Shown here: one piece after another, positions 1-10,046 of the stretch
How positions within the stretch are numbered: position 1 is the first letter of the stretch
Layout of the letters: every line of letters begins with the position of its first letter
Assembly (NCBI GenBank): GCA_009663005.1
Contig: VIGQ01002156.1
Span: 1-14,368, forward strand
DNA: 14,368 bases
Source of the DNA: Actinidia chinensis
Lineage: Eukaryota > Streptophyta > Magnoliopsida > Ericales > Actinidiaceae
Reading direction: 5' to 3'
Position numbers and translations under genes: made by a program
The notes under the pieces: generated by a model
Databases searched by the model: none
What the model was told of the DNA's origin: nothing
What the model saw: the letters and a program-made list of their open reading frames with translations, nothing else

Positions 1-1368
1 CTATTTCGTATAGCTAACAACGGGAAACGGATTTCCTTAAATATTTTTAGCGAATGCACACAGCTTTTTGGGCACCAGGTCAAGGCAAGGGGCGCAGGCC
101 ACGATTCCGGGCCACTTTTTGTACATTCTCTATTTACGTGCCTTAAGGGGCAAAGCAAATTGAAACGAACAAGCTTGGCCAAAAACCAAAAATTTTCACT
201 GAGGAAATAGAACCCTCGCTAATGATTTTTTGCGGAAACACAAACTAGATATTTTTTTTTTGGGTTTTGTTTTTTCAATTGAGTTACCTTCCCCGGCCCA
301 CCCCTCGGTAATAAGTCACCTAGCCTTCTTACGGCTAAAAAGCATCTAGCAAGAGTCAAACGAAAACTCCTAAAAGGGACCCAAAAAAAAAAACAGAAGG
401 GCCGGCGTTACCTTCATCGTTTTTAAATTAAATGGAAAAAGGTAGGTATCACCCAAAAATCAAAAACTGAATCAGGTTTGTACAAAGCTTGAATGGGGAA
501 CCCACTTCACTTTCCTAATTTAAGATACTGAAAAAAGTTGGGATATAGGGCACGTACAGTCAAGATTGATAGTTCAGTTCCGTCAAGCTCTGGTAGCTTC
601 AGTCTGTTAGCCTCTCTGTTTAGCTAGTTTTTGTGGGTTTTTTTTTTTGGGGGATGTGGCGGCCACGTAGGTTTTTTCAATTATCTGTTTGCTCCTCGGC
701 TTGGGCCTACGTTGACGGAAACCACCCATGTGAAAAACTGCAGTACTAACATTAAGCGAGGGAGGGAAGTCTCGGTTTTTTTTTTTTTTTTGTCCCCATC
801 TCCTTCTGGCCCTGACTCCCCACGGAACTACAACAACCCATTTTCTCCAAACAACCACCTTGACCGTGACGGGTTAAACTACCAGTTTTAGAGATTCCGT
901 AGAAGCGCTCAATTCCGTTTTGCTTGTTCGTTCGGTAAAACACGTTGCTTTATCGCTCCAGCAAGGGAAAAAAACGGAAAAGCCGATTACCGGCCTTTAC
1001 AATTTTAGGACAATGAAGCTTTGCGCGCAGCGCTCCTGGGAGAGAGTTGCTTGTTCCTCGTCTCCTCGGGTAAAACTTAGGTCATACAAGTTAGCTCCTC
1101 TCCTGTTACCGTTTTCAAGTTCCCTATTCTCCACTCCAGTGTCTCTACTTTCATTTGCCTTAGTGCCGATAAAACCAACCGGAACTTACCGGAAACTGGC
1201 CATTTCATAATACAGAACCGACAAAAAACTTTTTATTTACCTCTTTAAAGAAGAGTATGACCCCCACCCTTCCTTTAGGCTCCTACCACAGCGGATTGTA
1301 AAACTCGCGATCTGCTGAGCCTAAGATCGGCCTAATTAAAGAGTTTGTGTTTCCTGCAGCTACAAACA
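1..1368. other. Non-coding spacer with long A/T runs
   Basis: No gene is recognisable here. Frames of 60 to 96 codons occur on both strands (for example 920-1210 +, 607-858 - and 631-891 +). Their products are low-complexity or basic and serine-rich, show no known domain, and overlap on opposite strands, as expected of chance frames. The stretch holds pure runs T10 (252-261), A11 (383-393), T11 (638-648) and T16 (776-791). I found no tRNA cloverleaf, rRNA block or intron core. Confidence 0.6.
638..791. repeat. Pair of long poly-T tracts (T11 and T16)
   Basis: T runs lie at 638-648 (11 bases) and 776-791 (16 bases). They are separated by ordinary mixed sequence, so they are not one tandem repeat. 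Pure runs this long are rare by chance at this composition. They are slippage-prone and their exact length may vary between molecules or be misread by the sequencing method. Confidence 0.85.
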
Positions 1369-1384
1369 CCCCCCCTTCCCTCCC
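1369..1384 (-). other. Putative G-quadruplex motif (minus strand)
   Basis: The + strand carries C7, TT, C3, T, C3. Read on the minus strand this gives four GGG runs with loops of one, two and one bases, if the G7 run is split as GGG-G-GGG. It fits the canonical G3+N1-7 quadruplex rule with very short loops, which are usually the most stable. No gene next to it suggests a regulatory role. Confidence 0.6.
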
Positions 1385-2762
1385 TCAACTCTATATCTGT
1401 AGGGCCCAGCCTAACAGACAGAGGAAACTTTGACTTTTCTTTCTTTTACCGAAAGAGGATTTCAAAAAAGAGTAACCACCTCTTCTTCCCAGAAGGACCC
1501 TGCCCAAGAGACCCGAGTAACTGAAACATTCCTTTCTATGTTGGTTTTGCCGTTAGTCTTTCTATGTTTGGGCGGGCTTGGGCGTTACGTTATGGGGTCC
1601 ATTTTGGATTGCCATACGGTTAACGGAATAGGATGAACAAGCAAACAGATATAGGGTCCGCCAGAGGTTAGCTCTGGTGATAAATTGGTACTTTGATGGT
1701 ACTGGGTGTTGGTTGGCCAGGTCTCCTTCGTCGCCGGCTCTCCTTCTTGGATCTCATCCCTTCCTGGAACCCGGACTAATAAGATGCCCCGCCTACAAAA
1801 AAAAAAAAGCAAATAGGTTTTACGAACTCCTGTGCACATTGATCGGGGCCCTTTATGGGTGCTTTGACTGACTTAAACTTAGCTATTCTTAGCCTATTCT
1901 AAATCTATCCCTAACCCCTTGCAGTCAAGCTTTGTCCTCAAGGTTTTGACCGTCGGGGAACGCACTCCATATGGTCTAGTGAGCCAAGCCCTGATCCCCG
2001 ACTTCCTGATATGCCGCTAAATCTCCTTTCGTTGTCCCCCCTTCCCGTTACTTCCAGACTCCGCTACTTTTTTTTTCGAATACTGAGCTTTCCTTGGTTA
2101 GGCTGACCTTGTTCATCAGAACGTAGGATGGAGAGTCTGAACATCCCCTATCGGCTTAGTACCAGGGAGAAGGATCCCATTTGGCTGATAGGTACTGGTC
2201 TCCCTCTGCTATGAGTTAGGCTGCTCTTCAAGATAAGCTAAAGCGATGATCTGCAGAAGCAAAAGAATCAACTGCTGAAACAGAATCAACGGCTGCCCCC
2301 CTTGTTTCATAGTCAACTCGCTCTGCTGATGACACTTGGTGTTCACCCCCTTACCCCCACGTACATAATAATAACATAATTCAACCTGACGCGCCTGCGG
2401 GGTGGGCCCTTGTACTTTTAGGTCGTACATTTGCTAGCAAACAGAACACAACCCTGACGGCAATTACAGCCCAAAAAGACGGGCGTTTTATATGGCACTG
2501 CTGCATCCGTAGACGGTAACACAGAAGGAGGAAGATGGCAAGAGGAATACCACCTTGGCTTTTCAAGGAAGGCAAAAGAAAAAACAGAACTCAACAGGGA
2601 ATCAACAGCAGGCTCCTGGAGAAGACGAAAAAAAAACAAACAGGAAAACTTAGATTCAAACCAGAATCCCAACGGAGTCAACAAAAAAGTAAAACCTCGA
2701 ATCCATGATATCCTTAAGCTGTCGATGTTTGTTCATGGTGCGTGGAGGATTACCACTTAATC
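1385..2762. other. Non-coding spacer
   Basis: No gene is recognised. Overlapping chance frames include 1430-1636 + and 1585-1839 -, which cover each other, and 2209-2430, 2381-2575 and 2418-2684, all minus. The A-rich segment around 2570-2690 encodes basic, glutamine-rich peptides on the + strand. These loosely recall retrotransposon Gag linkers, but no CCHC zinc knuckle is present, so I make no call. Runs of A12 (1797-1808) and A9 (2628-2636) occur. Confidence 0.55.
1797..1808. repeat. Poly-A tract (A12)
   Basis: A pure run of twelve A lies at 1797-1808 in otherwise mixed sequence. It is one of about fourteen A/T runs of nine or more bases in the window. Confidence 0.85.
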
Positions 2763-2792
2763 GGGGCTGTTAGGGTAGGGGACTTAAAGGGG
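2763..2792 (+). other. Putative G-quadruplex motif
   Basis: Four G runs lie at 2763-2766, 2773-2775, 2778-2781 and 2789-2792, with loops of 6, 2 and 7 bases. This meets the canonical rule at its upper loop limit, so folding is less certain than for the tighter motifs. It ends five bases before the ATG of the longest open frame in the window. With no evidence that this frame is expressed, the placement may be chance. Confidence 0.45.
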
Positions 2793-2796
2793 AAAC

Positions 2797-3210
2797 GTGT
2801 TCCTAAATGAGTGGTTAAACCTCGGGATATTAAGCTCCATAAGGGGCTGGCCTGGGACTCGAAGGGTCTCGTGGACCGAACGGGGGAGGAAGGGAGGGAC
2901 TGAGATTATCGAGAGGAACCACATCCGGCGCGTTATTGAAGGCAAAATTGGTTGGTTCTTGGTTATCTTAGTTCTTCACAACTGTTTCTGTGAAAAAACC
3001 TGCAAACACGGCTACAAGTCACCCCTGGATTTATTCCTAAGGGGCTTTGTTGGCTTGTTGGAAAGTGCGGACGAAGGAAACCTTAACTGGGGTCGTTTCG
3101 GGCCTAACCCTAAACCTTTGGATGCTCGTAGAATCGGGCAATCAAGGGGGCGTCATTTCTCTAAGGCCCTTCATTTACTGGCTGGGAATTACCGATTCTG
3201 GGACTTGTAA
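2797..3210 (+). other. Longest ORF in the window, unassigned (137 aa)
   Basis: This frame runs ATG to TAA with 137 codons, the longest on either strand. The middle (about residues 50-65) has a short hydrophobic stretch followed by a few cysteines. The N-terminal part is basic and the C-terminal part is rich in glycine, arginine and proline. I recognise no mitochondrial protein, transposon domain or conserved motif. A second + frame (3047-3247) overlaps it in a shifted register. The length is near what chance allows for the longest frame in 14 kb at this composition. It sits just after a G-rich motif. I regard it as probably not a gene; a lineage-specific mitochondrial ORF remains possible and would need transcript evidence. 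Confidence 0.15.
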
Positions 3211-3423
3211 TAGAAGTTGCTTGGTCTGTCTATCCACAAAAAACTAGTGTATCTCACTTACAAGAAGAACGCGAAGCTAAAGAGTCAAAGAGTTGGAGGG
3301 TTTTTCATCTGACGAGCTGGATCTTTTGAAACGAAAAAGAGTTCGGGCACTTTATGTTTAACTAAACGAACAGGTGTTTTTGTGGTAGTACCTCATTAAC
3401 TAAGTTCTTCGAAAATCTTTAAT

Positions 3424-3445
3424 GGGGAGGGACCAAGGGAACGGG
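3424..3445 (+). other. Putative G-quadruplex motif
   Basis: G runs at 3424-3427, 3429-3431, 3437-3439 and 3443-3445 are separated by loops of 1, 5 and 3 bases, satisfying the canonical four-run rule within 22 bases. No neighbouring gene or promoter gives it a role. Confidence 0.6.
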
Positions 3446-3887
3446 ATGAAATTCCCAATGGTTTATCGAAAACACTGGGCTTCTATGATGCCATGTCAAA
3501 TTACAAAAACTTGAGTAGTAGGACGAACAGTTCGTGGAAGTCCTTGGTTAATATATTAAGGCCGCTGATTGCTTATTTACTATGAAAACCGAAATGGACT
3601 TTCTTCTATTTAGAACGTTTTGATTTGTGTTTGTCGCTGGTTCGAATGCTTGGACGTGCATCGGGGCGGCCCCTTTCCATGGAGCAGAGTCCTTCCTAAA
3701 GCCGATGGGCTTTTACCTGTGAAAAAAAACGTATCGAGACAGAACCTACTGAAATAGATTTAAGGCCAGCTACCTAGATTTCCCCGTCTTGTCGGGAAGA
3801 ATTAAAATACTTCGTTCTCATTCGATTGGGATTGGAGACTGTCTTCTTTATTCGACAGATGGGTGGTTTCAACCCCAGCTTGCTTAT

Positions 3888-3961
3888 ACGGGCTTTGCCA
3901 CATAGTCAGTGTAAAAAAACTTAATGAATTTGAATTCATCCAATCCCCAAATAAAGCCCGT
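3888..3961. repeat. Nested inverted repeat (possible stem-loop)
   Basis: A perfect 9-bp inverted repeat (ACGGGCTTT at 3888-3896, AAAGCCCGT at 3953-3961) encloses 56 bases. Inside it is a second hairpin, ATGAATT-TG-AATTCAT, at about 3924-3939. A single 9-bp repeat at this spacing is expected by chance in a window this long, so only the nesting makes it worth recording. Confidence 0.35.
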
Positions 3962-4456
3962 AAAAGGCCGCCCGGGTACAGCGTCAATATAATAGGAATA
4001 TCCTTATTATAAAGAGGGGGACATCCTATATCTAGTCTTCTTCATTTTCCTGCATAATCTGGATTGCTTCTAATCTTTCATTAATTTAGAGGGGGTGGTC
4101 CACTCCACATTGAGGTAACCGGCCCCATGGTAGGGGAAAGGCAGATAATAAGGATCAATAAATTTCTTTATGCAAGGGGGATTGCCGGGAGTTTTTCTCT
4201 TGACCCCTTCCCTTGACTAAAAACCTTCTGTTTCATCCCAAGACTCGAGAGATGTTTTTAAGAACAGATACAGAAAAAAAAGACTTTATATCAAACGAGA
4301 TGAAGGTATGGTTCCCCGACCGACATCTGTGAAAAAAAAGCCGCCGAAAAAACTCACACGTTAACCCTGGCCGGGCTTATTTGCTTTGCCCTCCTCGTCA
4401 TCGTGCAGCACTCCTATAAAAGGTTGAAGATTCAATTATACAATTCTTTTTGAGAC

Positions 4457-4472
4457 TTCCCCCAAGGGGGAA
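4457..4472. repeat. Short GC-rich hairpin
   Basis: TTCCCCC at 4457-4463 and GGGGGAA at 4466-4472 are perfect complements around AA, giving in practice a 6-bp stem with a 4-base loop. There is no adjacent gene and no T tract right after it, so I do not call it a terminator or a 3'-end stabiliser. Confidence 0.45.
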
Positions 4473-4708
4473 CAGGATCATGCAATAAAAGATTAGGTAG
4501 CTAAAAAAATCAGTGTTGCCTCTTACTTAGGACACCGCGCTAAGCGATAAAAGAATACCTTTACATGTTAACTAAGGACTTTTTTTACTAGAATAATTAA
4601 TTTGAACCTTATTTAGAATAAATTAACCATGATCGCATTGGATATGCTAATTTTTTGGTGCTTCTTTCGGGGGCAAAAAAACTGGTTTTTGAATAAAACC
4701 ATTCCCGG

Positions 4709-4727
4709 AAAAAAAAAAAAAAAAAAA
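4709..4727. repeat. Poly-A tract (A19)
   Basis: A pure run of nineteen A is the longest homopolymer in the window. Read forward it resembles a poly(A) tail, but no recognisable coding sequence ends upstream and no target-site duplication is obvious around it. A processed transcript insertion is therefore not supported. Slippage growth is the simpler explanation. Confidence 0.85.
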
Positions 4728-6415
4728 CCTCAAGGGCTTGGTTTCGTCCACGCTTTTTCACGTCCTCACCTCCGCGTTATAACGGGATTCAACTAGATTA
4801 AGCTGCTAAAATCTATTATTGGCTGAACAGGGAGAAGTCGGTTTTGGCCTCAAAGCCCGAGGGTTGGAACAAATGGCCATGGTGGCCACAGGGCTATGGA
4901 TGAGGATTCTGTAATTTCGGAATTTGGTCGATCAAAAGAGTAAGAGTCCAGGGGAAACCTATAGAAGTATAGAAAGTAAAGGTAATGCTCTCTTTTCTCA
5001 GCACAAGGCGCTCAGCCGAGAATTCATTCCTCTTTTAAGCTTAAAAATTTTCCCTAATGAATCTATCTCACTTTTTTCTTCTATGGAATCAAGTGGGACT
5101 GAGGAACGAAAGCAATTCAAACCCAAATCTCAAAAATGTCTTCCTGTGTAGGATTTGAAAAACCCTCTTCCCGTTCGCCAAACGACTCTTTTGGGTCTTA
5201 ATAGAATCTCTCCTCCGAAAAAAAAGGGCAAGGGATGAGGGACCCCAAGTGAAAAACGGTCTATTGCTCCAACTTTGTTAGTCTAGTTAGCAAAGGCGGG
5301 GTACCCCCACTGAAAACTAGGGAAAAAAAAAACCGAGAGGGGGAAGCTTGTGGCATTGATCCGCCCGCTAAGAAAAGCGAAGAAAACTATCTTTTCTTGC
5401 CCCTGAGCCTTTCTTCCGGGCAACCTCACTTGGTCAGCAAAACCTTTTATAAGGAATAAGGAGGATACGTGGGCCTTAGGTCAATGGAAATGTTCCAGGA
5501 CACGCACCCCAAAAAAAGGATTAACCAAAACTTCAATAAAGAAAACGAGTGAAAAATGATAATAGATAGGAGTTGTATGGGGTCGTTCAACCGGCACACC
5601 TTTGAATGGAAACTCAATTCGAATGGGGACTGTTTGGGAAATCCTTCGCGACGGAAATGACCAACCAACACGCCAATAGGAAAAAAAAATGCCCCAAACC
5701 CAAAACATAGTTGCTGCTGAAGGAGCAAGCCAGCAGGCAGAGGGGGAAGCCGAACAGGCCTTGGGACTTATTCGAATTATCTTCTTCACCGTTCCGAAAC
5801 AAAAAAGAAACGTGGATTGGGCGCCACTCTTCCTATGAAATTATTTATGTTTCCCATCAAAGGAGCCCGTTCCTCTTATTACTCGGAGATATATGGAGAT
5901 AAGCCCCGTCAAACTAAGAGAACTTCTAATAGACCGAAGCCCATTATCCTTCTGTTTTTGAACTTGCTCTTGTACAAGGGGACGGGGGGCGAAAGCCGAG
6001 GGAAGAAATCGAAGTTTAGGTTCTTGGCTTTTGCCTAATTGAGTGACCGCTTTGGAGATTTGATTCTTTTAAGGGACCATGGCGCTAAGAGGGAACTTCT
6101 TGTATTGGGAAAAGGTGGATCCCGAACCTGCCCTCTTTTGATTTGAGTTCTATTTTAAAAATTTCATGTCGTCCTGTTCCCTGGGTGGCCAAATTCAATG
6201 CTTATGTGAGATTTTCATGATTGTACTACCTGAAAAACCTTATGCTGAAATAAATAACAGGGAAAAAGGGATCCAAAACGAGGTTCGCCGCTCAACGCCA
6301 GAGTCGTTATCAAAATAGGTTTCGGTGCCCCCATTTCCTATTACCGTTTCCCGCTTGCGTGTTCTTCCCCTTCGCCTGAGGAAAAGAAATGAAAGAATGA
6401 CTTTCGAGGAGCTTA

Positions 6416-6434
6416 CTCTTACTTTAAGTAAGAG
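6416..6434. repeat. 19-base near-perfect palindrome
   Basis: CTCTTACTT (6416-6424), one central T, then AAGTAAGAG (6426-6434): nine complementary base pairs around one base. An arm of this length with so tight a centre is expected well under once by chance at this exact spacing. It could form a cruciform or short hairpin. The AAGTAAGAG arm loosely recalls the CRTA-type plant mitochondrial promoter core but lacks the CRTA start, so I do not call a promoter. Confidence 0.6.
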
Positions 6435-6840
6435 GGAAAAAAACTCGCTTGCCCACTGGAAAAAGACTGACACTTTTTAAAAAACGGAGGGTAAGATTCT
6501 CTTAATTCTCCTATAAAAAAGAGGGACTGTTTTTGTCACTAAGGGGTGAAGTGAGGAAAGCGAGGGCTGGAGCTTGCCCCGGATTGCTCCTTCGATTCCT
6601 TGAATTGAAAAACCTCTGCTGGGAAAGTTATTCAAGTGAATTAACATGAGGGAAAGACTTTAGAGGGGAACCCATCCTGGGAGAGGGGGATTGCCCACTT
6701 GAGGAATTCAATATCTGAGTCAGGCAAAACCATGAGTTCGGCCTTAGCCCATGAATGAGTTAGAAGAGGGTTCCTCCGCCCAATTCCATTAAGGGGAATT
6801 TCCCTAAAAAAGAACAAGCATGGACAATCTCTATTCGGGA

Positions 6841-6860
6841 CCCCCCCAAAGCCCTTCCCC
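6841..6860 (-). other. Putative G-quadruplex motif (minus strand)
   Basis: The + strand reads C7, AAAG, C3, TT, C4. On the minus strand this is G4, AA, G3, CTTT and G7. The G7 can supply two GGG runs, giving four runs with loops of 2, 4 and 1 bases. It fits the canonical rule. No gene context is available. Confidence 0.6.
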
Positions 6861-7076
6861 TAATTCATCCCGTCTGCGCTTTTCTAAAAGATTCGGTTTG
6901 CTCTTACCCCCGACGGGACGAAAAGCCTTGCGGAACAGCTATCCTTTGCCCCGCGAGGGAAGGAAAAAGCGTTCTAATGAAAAGAAGCGTTTCTAAACGA
7001 TAAAAAGCTGAAGTCCTTTACTAAACTCTCAGGACAGGGGAAATTGACAAGGACGACCTTCCCCCTTCGTACCGCC

Positions 7077-7093
7077 TTTTTTTTTTAAAAAAA
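7077..7093. repeat. T10-A7 homopolymer junction
   Basis: Ten T (7077-7086) are followed directly by seven A (7087-7093). The T7/A7 part is self-complementary. Such junctions can arise by slippage on both sides of a T/A step, and the region is likely to be length-unstable. Confidence 0.8.
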
Positions 7094-7140
7094 CAGACTT
7101 GATCAAATTAGGGCCAGGCTGGAGGAAAATTGATTCTCGC

Positions 7141-8880
7141 TTAGCGCTTGTCTAAGGTTGAAACAGAATAAAAAAGTTTTGACGCTTCTTGGTTTTTCGT
7201 TTGACAGGAAGGTATGTTTTGTTGATCCCAAGCCGGAAAGGAACTTCCTTTCATGCTCGCCAGGTTCTGATCTCGCTTGCTTTTTTTCCGCTTTCTTGGG
7301 CGCTTATTGTCTCGCTTTCGTTTCGTAAAAACAAAACTTTCCTCTTCTAAGCAAGCTTCCTCCTTCCATATTCGCTTTAACAAGGGGACTATCGTTCCGT
7401 AGCTACTCAGGCGCTATTGGTTTCTTCGTTGGGACTAAACCCTTCTCTCGAAACTTTGGTGTTCAAAGCCCATTTAAACTTCTTTCAATTCTGAGTTTGG
7501 ACTCTTCCCCTTTTCAGCTTCTGGCGGAGCCTTCAATCCCGTTTTCTTCTTTTGATTGGGAAGCTGCTGGAGATCGGAAACTGCACTCCTTTTTGCTTCT
7601 TAGCCTTGCCCTTGGTAAATTCTCGATGGGTAAAATAGGGTCCCTACTTGGACTCATTCTCTAAGGAAAGGTTTGGTACGAAAAAGCATACTTGGCCTTC
7701 ATTTCCTCCTTTTAGGGGAAACTGGGCTGAAGAGTTGAAAAGTTTCCATATTTTCTGCTTCAGGGGCTTGCCTTCTTTTCAACTGAACAAAGGGGTTAGG
7801 GAAAGTTTAGGAATTGGTTTTTAGCTGGCAGCGAAACAAAAACTTGATTTTAGCTGATGTTGCCTTATGAGTGGAAAGGAAGGGTCCTCCCCTGAAAGGG
7901 GTTACCCGGAACCCGGGCCTTCTGGCTTCCCGCTTCGGACCCATTCCTTTAAAGTTCGATCAGGGGGCAGTAGCAAAAAAGTAAAAAAGTACGCCCTTCA
8001 GGACTGAATTTTCCGTTTAAAGTGGACTAAAGAATTGCATTGCCTTCGACGGTTTGGGCGGAAGAAACCCTGCTTCTTCCAAACAAAACAAAACCAATGT
8101 TTTTGAGGATGGGCCCCTATATCTATAATTTAGGGGGGGCACAGGTTCCTTGTTGTAATAAAAAATCCGTCGGTTGCACCCTCTTATGGCATCCCCTTCC
8201 TTTCTTATGGCGCAAACAAAAGGGCAACTTGATCTTCAAGGGAATAAGCTATGACGATTTGTAGCCATAGCAATAGCCTTGGTCTTCGGTGAAAGGAAAA
8301 TTCCAATTCATAGGTTTAATTGAAATGAAAAGCCAAAAGACCCGGAATGAATCCTCCATGGAGGCTTGCTAGCGGGAGGGGAGAATACGGGGGAATAAAA
8401 AGCAAATTTCGCTTTTCCTGGGTCCCATAGCCGGCAGCAAGCTTTTTTAGAAAAAGTATATTTATTTGAGATTGAAAGAAATCACGGTGTTTGGAAAAGA
8501 GGCTTTCTTGCCCATCCCCTAGGTTACTGTTTTTGTGGCCGGCACTGACTGGGAAATCAAACATAGTTGGAAAAAAAAAAGGACGGCTTGACTTAGATGC
8601 TACGTGCGGGGGCCGTAAAAATAAGTTAAAAAAAAATACCTAACCAAGGGCATTATTTCAAAGAGGCTAAGCATTAAACGGGACTTCCCAGCAAGCAAAG
8701 GAATGGTCTGATAAAGCATCCTACATTCCTTGACTTTAGGGAAAGGGGGTAATAGTGGTTGGAGATCTCCCCAATCGGCTGAGGGGGCGTTGATGTCGCA
8801 ATTCGAAAATAAAAGGCTTTAGGGAAAATTAAGGGGATAGGAACCCCAAACTATTTTCGTTGTAATTAAAGGCTTTTCAT
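7141..8880. other. Non-coding spacer, pyrimidine-rich at its start
   Basis: No gene is recognised. From 7141 to about 7640 the + strand is rich in T and C. The minus-strand frame 7141-7383 (80 codons, very lysine/arginine/glutamate-rich) is a by-product of that skew. Other chance frames are 8040-8264 (+) and 8316-8564 (-). An A10 run lies at 8571-8580 and a G7 run near 8132. Confidence 0.6.
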
Positions 8881-10046
8881 TGTATCACTTCTATACTTTG
8901 TTACCAATCAGGATTGAGCTTTATGGTTGTGGAAACAGGTTGGGTCGAGTGTGAGCGCTACTGTCAACAAAATTGCAGTGGAGGCTTGCACTGATGGGGG
9001 GTGGTTGGTTAGCTTAACAGTGACAGGGTGGGGGCAGGGTTTTGATTACGATCAAACAAAACAAAGAGTCGAAATTCACCGGCTTTGTTCAAGGGTTGAT
9101 TTGCGTTAAGTTACAATGGGTCTTGAAGGAAAAAGGGTTTGAAATACGTATTTGACTTACAATATACAACATAATTCAGAAAGGAAGAAGGTTTGGAGTT
9201 GGAGGTGCTTCAGTTGCAGTTGTCTTCGGCAAAAATATTGCAAAGTGGCGGGGCAGGTCGTTGGGAAAAAAACGAAAAACGAGCTGGCATTGAATTATAA
9301 AAACCCCATAGGCTTTCGGAGCAATAAAGGGGTTGGAGGGATACAGATTTGGGAAATGGTTGACTTTGATCCAAACAATTTGTACAGGCTTGGCTGCCTG
9401 AGGGCTTATTCTTGGCCCTTGACAAGGGAGGGGGCATTTGGAGACATGGGGAGTTGGGGCGAAAAGGATGGTGTTTGGCCCGGCTCTTCCTTTCCACCAT
9501 GAATGTGCAAAGTTTGAAAAATGGCTTTTTGTTGTAGAGGGCCGAAGACGTTCGTAGTCCTAGGGGGGACACATGAAGGCGTGGTGTTTACGTGCGGAGA
9601 TTGCTGTTCACACGAGATGGCCGTTTTTAAAGTGCTTTAATTGCCTGTTGTATTCAAAAAGGACACTCCCCAAAAAAAGTTGGCAGAAGTCAGTGTGGTG
9701 AGTCGGGTAAGAGAGAAGCTGTCACGCCGCTTTATACGGAAAATAATAAGCTCCATGATGCTTTGTTGTGGCAAAATTTGGAGATTGGAGTTTGGACGTT
9801 TGTGCGGGTTCGGGGGTGTTGGCGAAAACCGTCATCACTGGCTGAATGGAGGTTCGAGTGGGATGAACACGGAGAGAGAGAGTGGGAGATGCTTTTAATA
9901 AAAACTCAAAAAGATGATTATAGGATTGAAATTGAAACAGATCATAAGATAGAATCGATTTCTACTTCGGAATCGAGGAGAGGACTTTCAAGTGCCTTCC
10001 CAGTATGGTATGATTCCTCGACGGGGGTAAGACTTTCTTTTTAAAA
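8881..10046 (+). other. G/T-rich block with open + frames, origin unknown
   Basis: The + strand here is clearly richer in G and T than its surroundings, and a chain of + frames runs along it: 8927-9109, 9152-9502, 9641-9898 and 9763-10044. Their products are rich in Trp, Gly, Val and Cys, as GT-rich DNA tends to encode. I recognise no catalytic motif, zinc knuckle or membrane domain. Part of 9763-9900 faintly recalls the DUF4283-like region of plant LINE-type and retrovirus-related proteins, but agreement is limited to a few scattered residues, too few for a call. The block could be decayed transferred nuclear DNA or only local strand bias. Confidence 0.3.

Larger units (their letters stand above)
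3211..5160. other. Non-coding spacer with small inverted repeats and an A19 tract
   Basis: No gene is recognised. The two frames over 60 codons, 3802-3987 (-) and 4924-5151 (+, serine/lysine-rich, 75 codons), match no family I know. The stretch contains a G-run motif, a nested inverted repeat, a C/G hairpin and the longest homopolymer of the window, listed separately. A GGTTCGAAT word at about 3641 recalls a tRNA T-loop, but the flanks do not pair into a T-stem. Confidence 0.6.
5161..7140. other. Non-coding spacer
   Basis: No gene is recognised. At 5447-5802 three overlapping minus-strand frames occupy all three registers and encode aromatic, hydrophobic peptides. I compared these mentally with the N-termini of the ccm, atp, nad, sdh and mttB products and saw no match. 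Overlapping + frames lie at 5711-5902 and 5817-6038. A 58-codon ATG frame at 6820-6996 ends in a basic tail and is also unrecognised. Runs of A10 (5323-5332), A9 (5681-5689) and a T10-A7 junction (7077-7093) occur. Confidence 0.6.

Noticed and set aside
3103..3116. CCTAACCCTAAACC, resembling the plant telomere repeat
   Set aside because: Only about two degenerate units in mixed sequence; far too short to be a telomeric or interstitial telomeric array.
3638..3660. GGTTCGAAT as a tRNA T-arm
   Set aside because: The bases on each side do not form a 5-bp T-stem, and no acceptor or anticodon arm could be placed.
4709..4727. A19 as the poly(A) tail of a retroposed transcript
   Set aside because: No coding or RNA sequence upstream and no flanking target-site duplication; similar runs occur throughout the window.
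5447..5802. Overlapping minus frames with hydrophobic, aromatic products, considered as a ccm, mttB or nad fragment
   Set aside because: No stretch matched the N-termini or conserved segments of those proteins as I know them, and three registers are open at once.
9706..9716. GGTAAGAGA as a CRTA-type plant mitochondrial promoter
   Set aside because: The first base of the CRTA core is wrong, the upstream AT-rich box is missing, and no gene follows.
9763..9900. Peptide with scattered resemblance to DUF4283-type plant retroelement proteins
   Set aside because: Only a few residues agree, without the characteristic tryptophan pattern or the upstream domain; resemblance could come from GT-rich composition.
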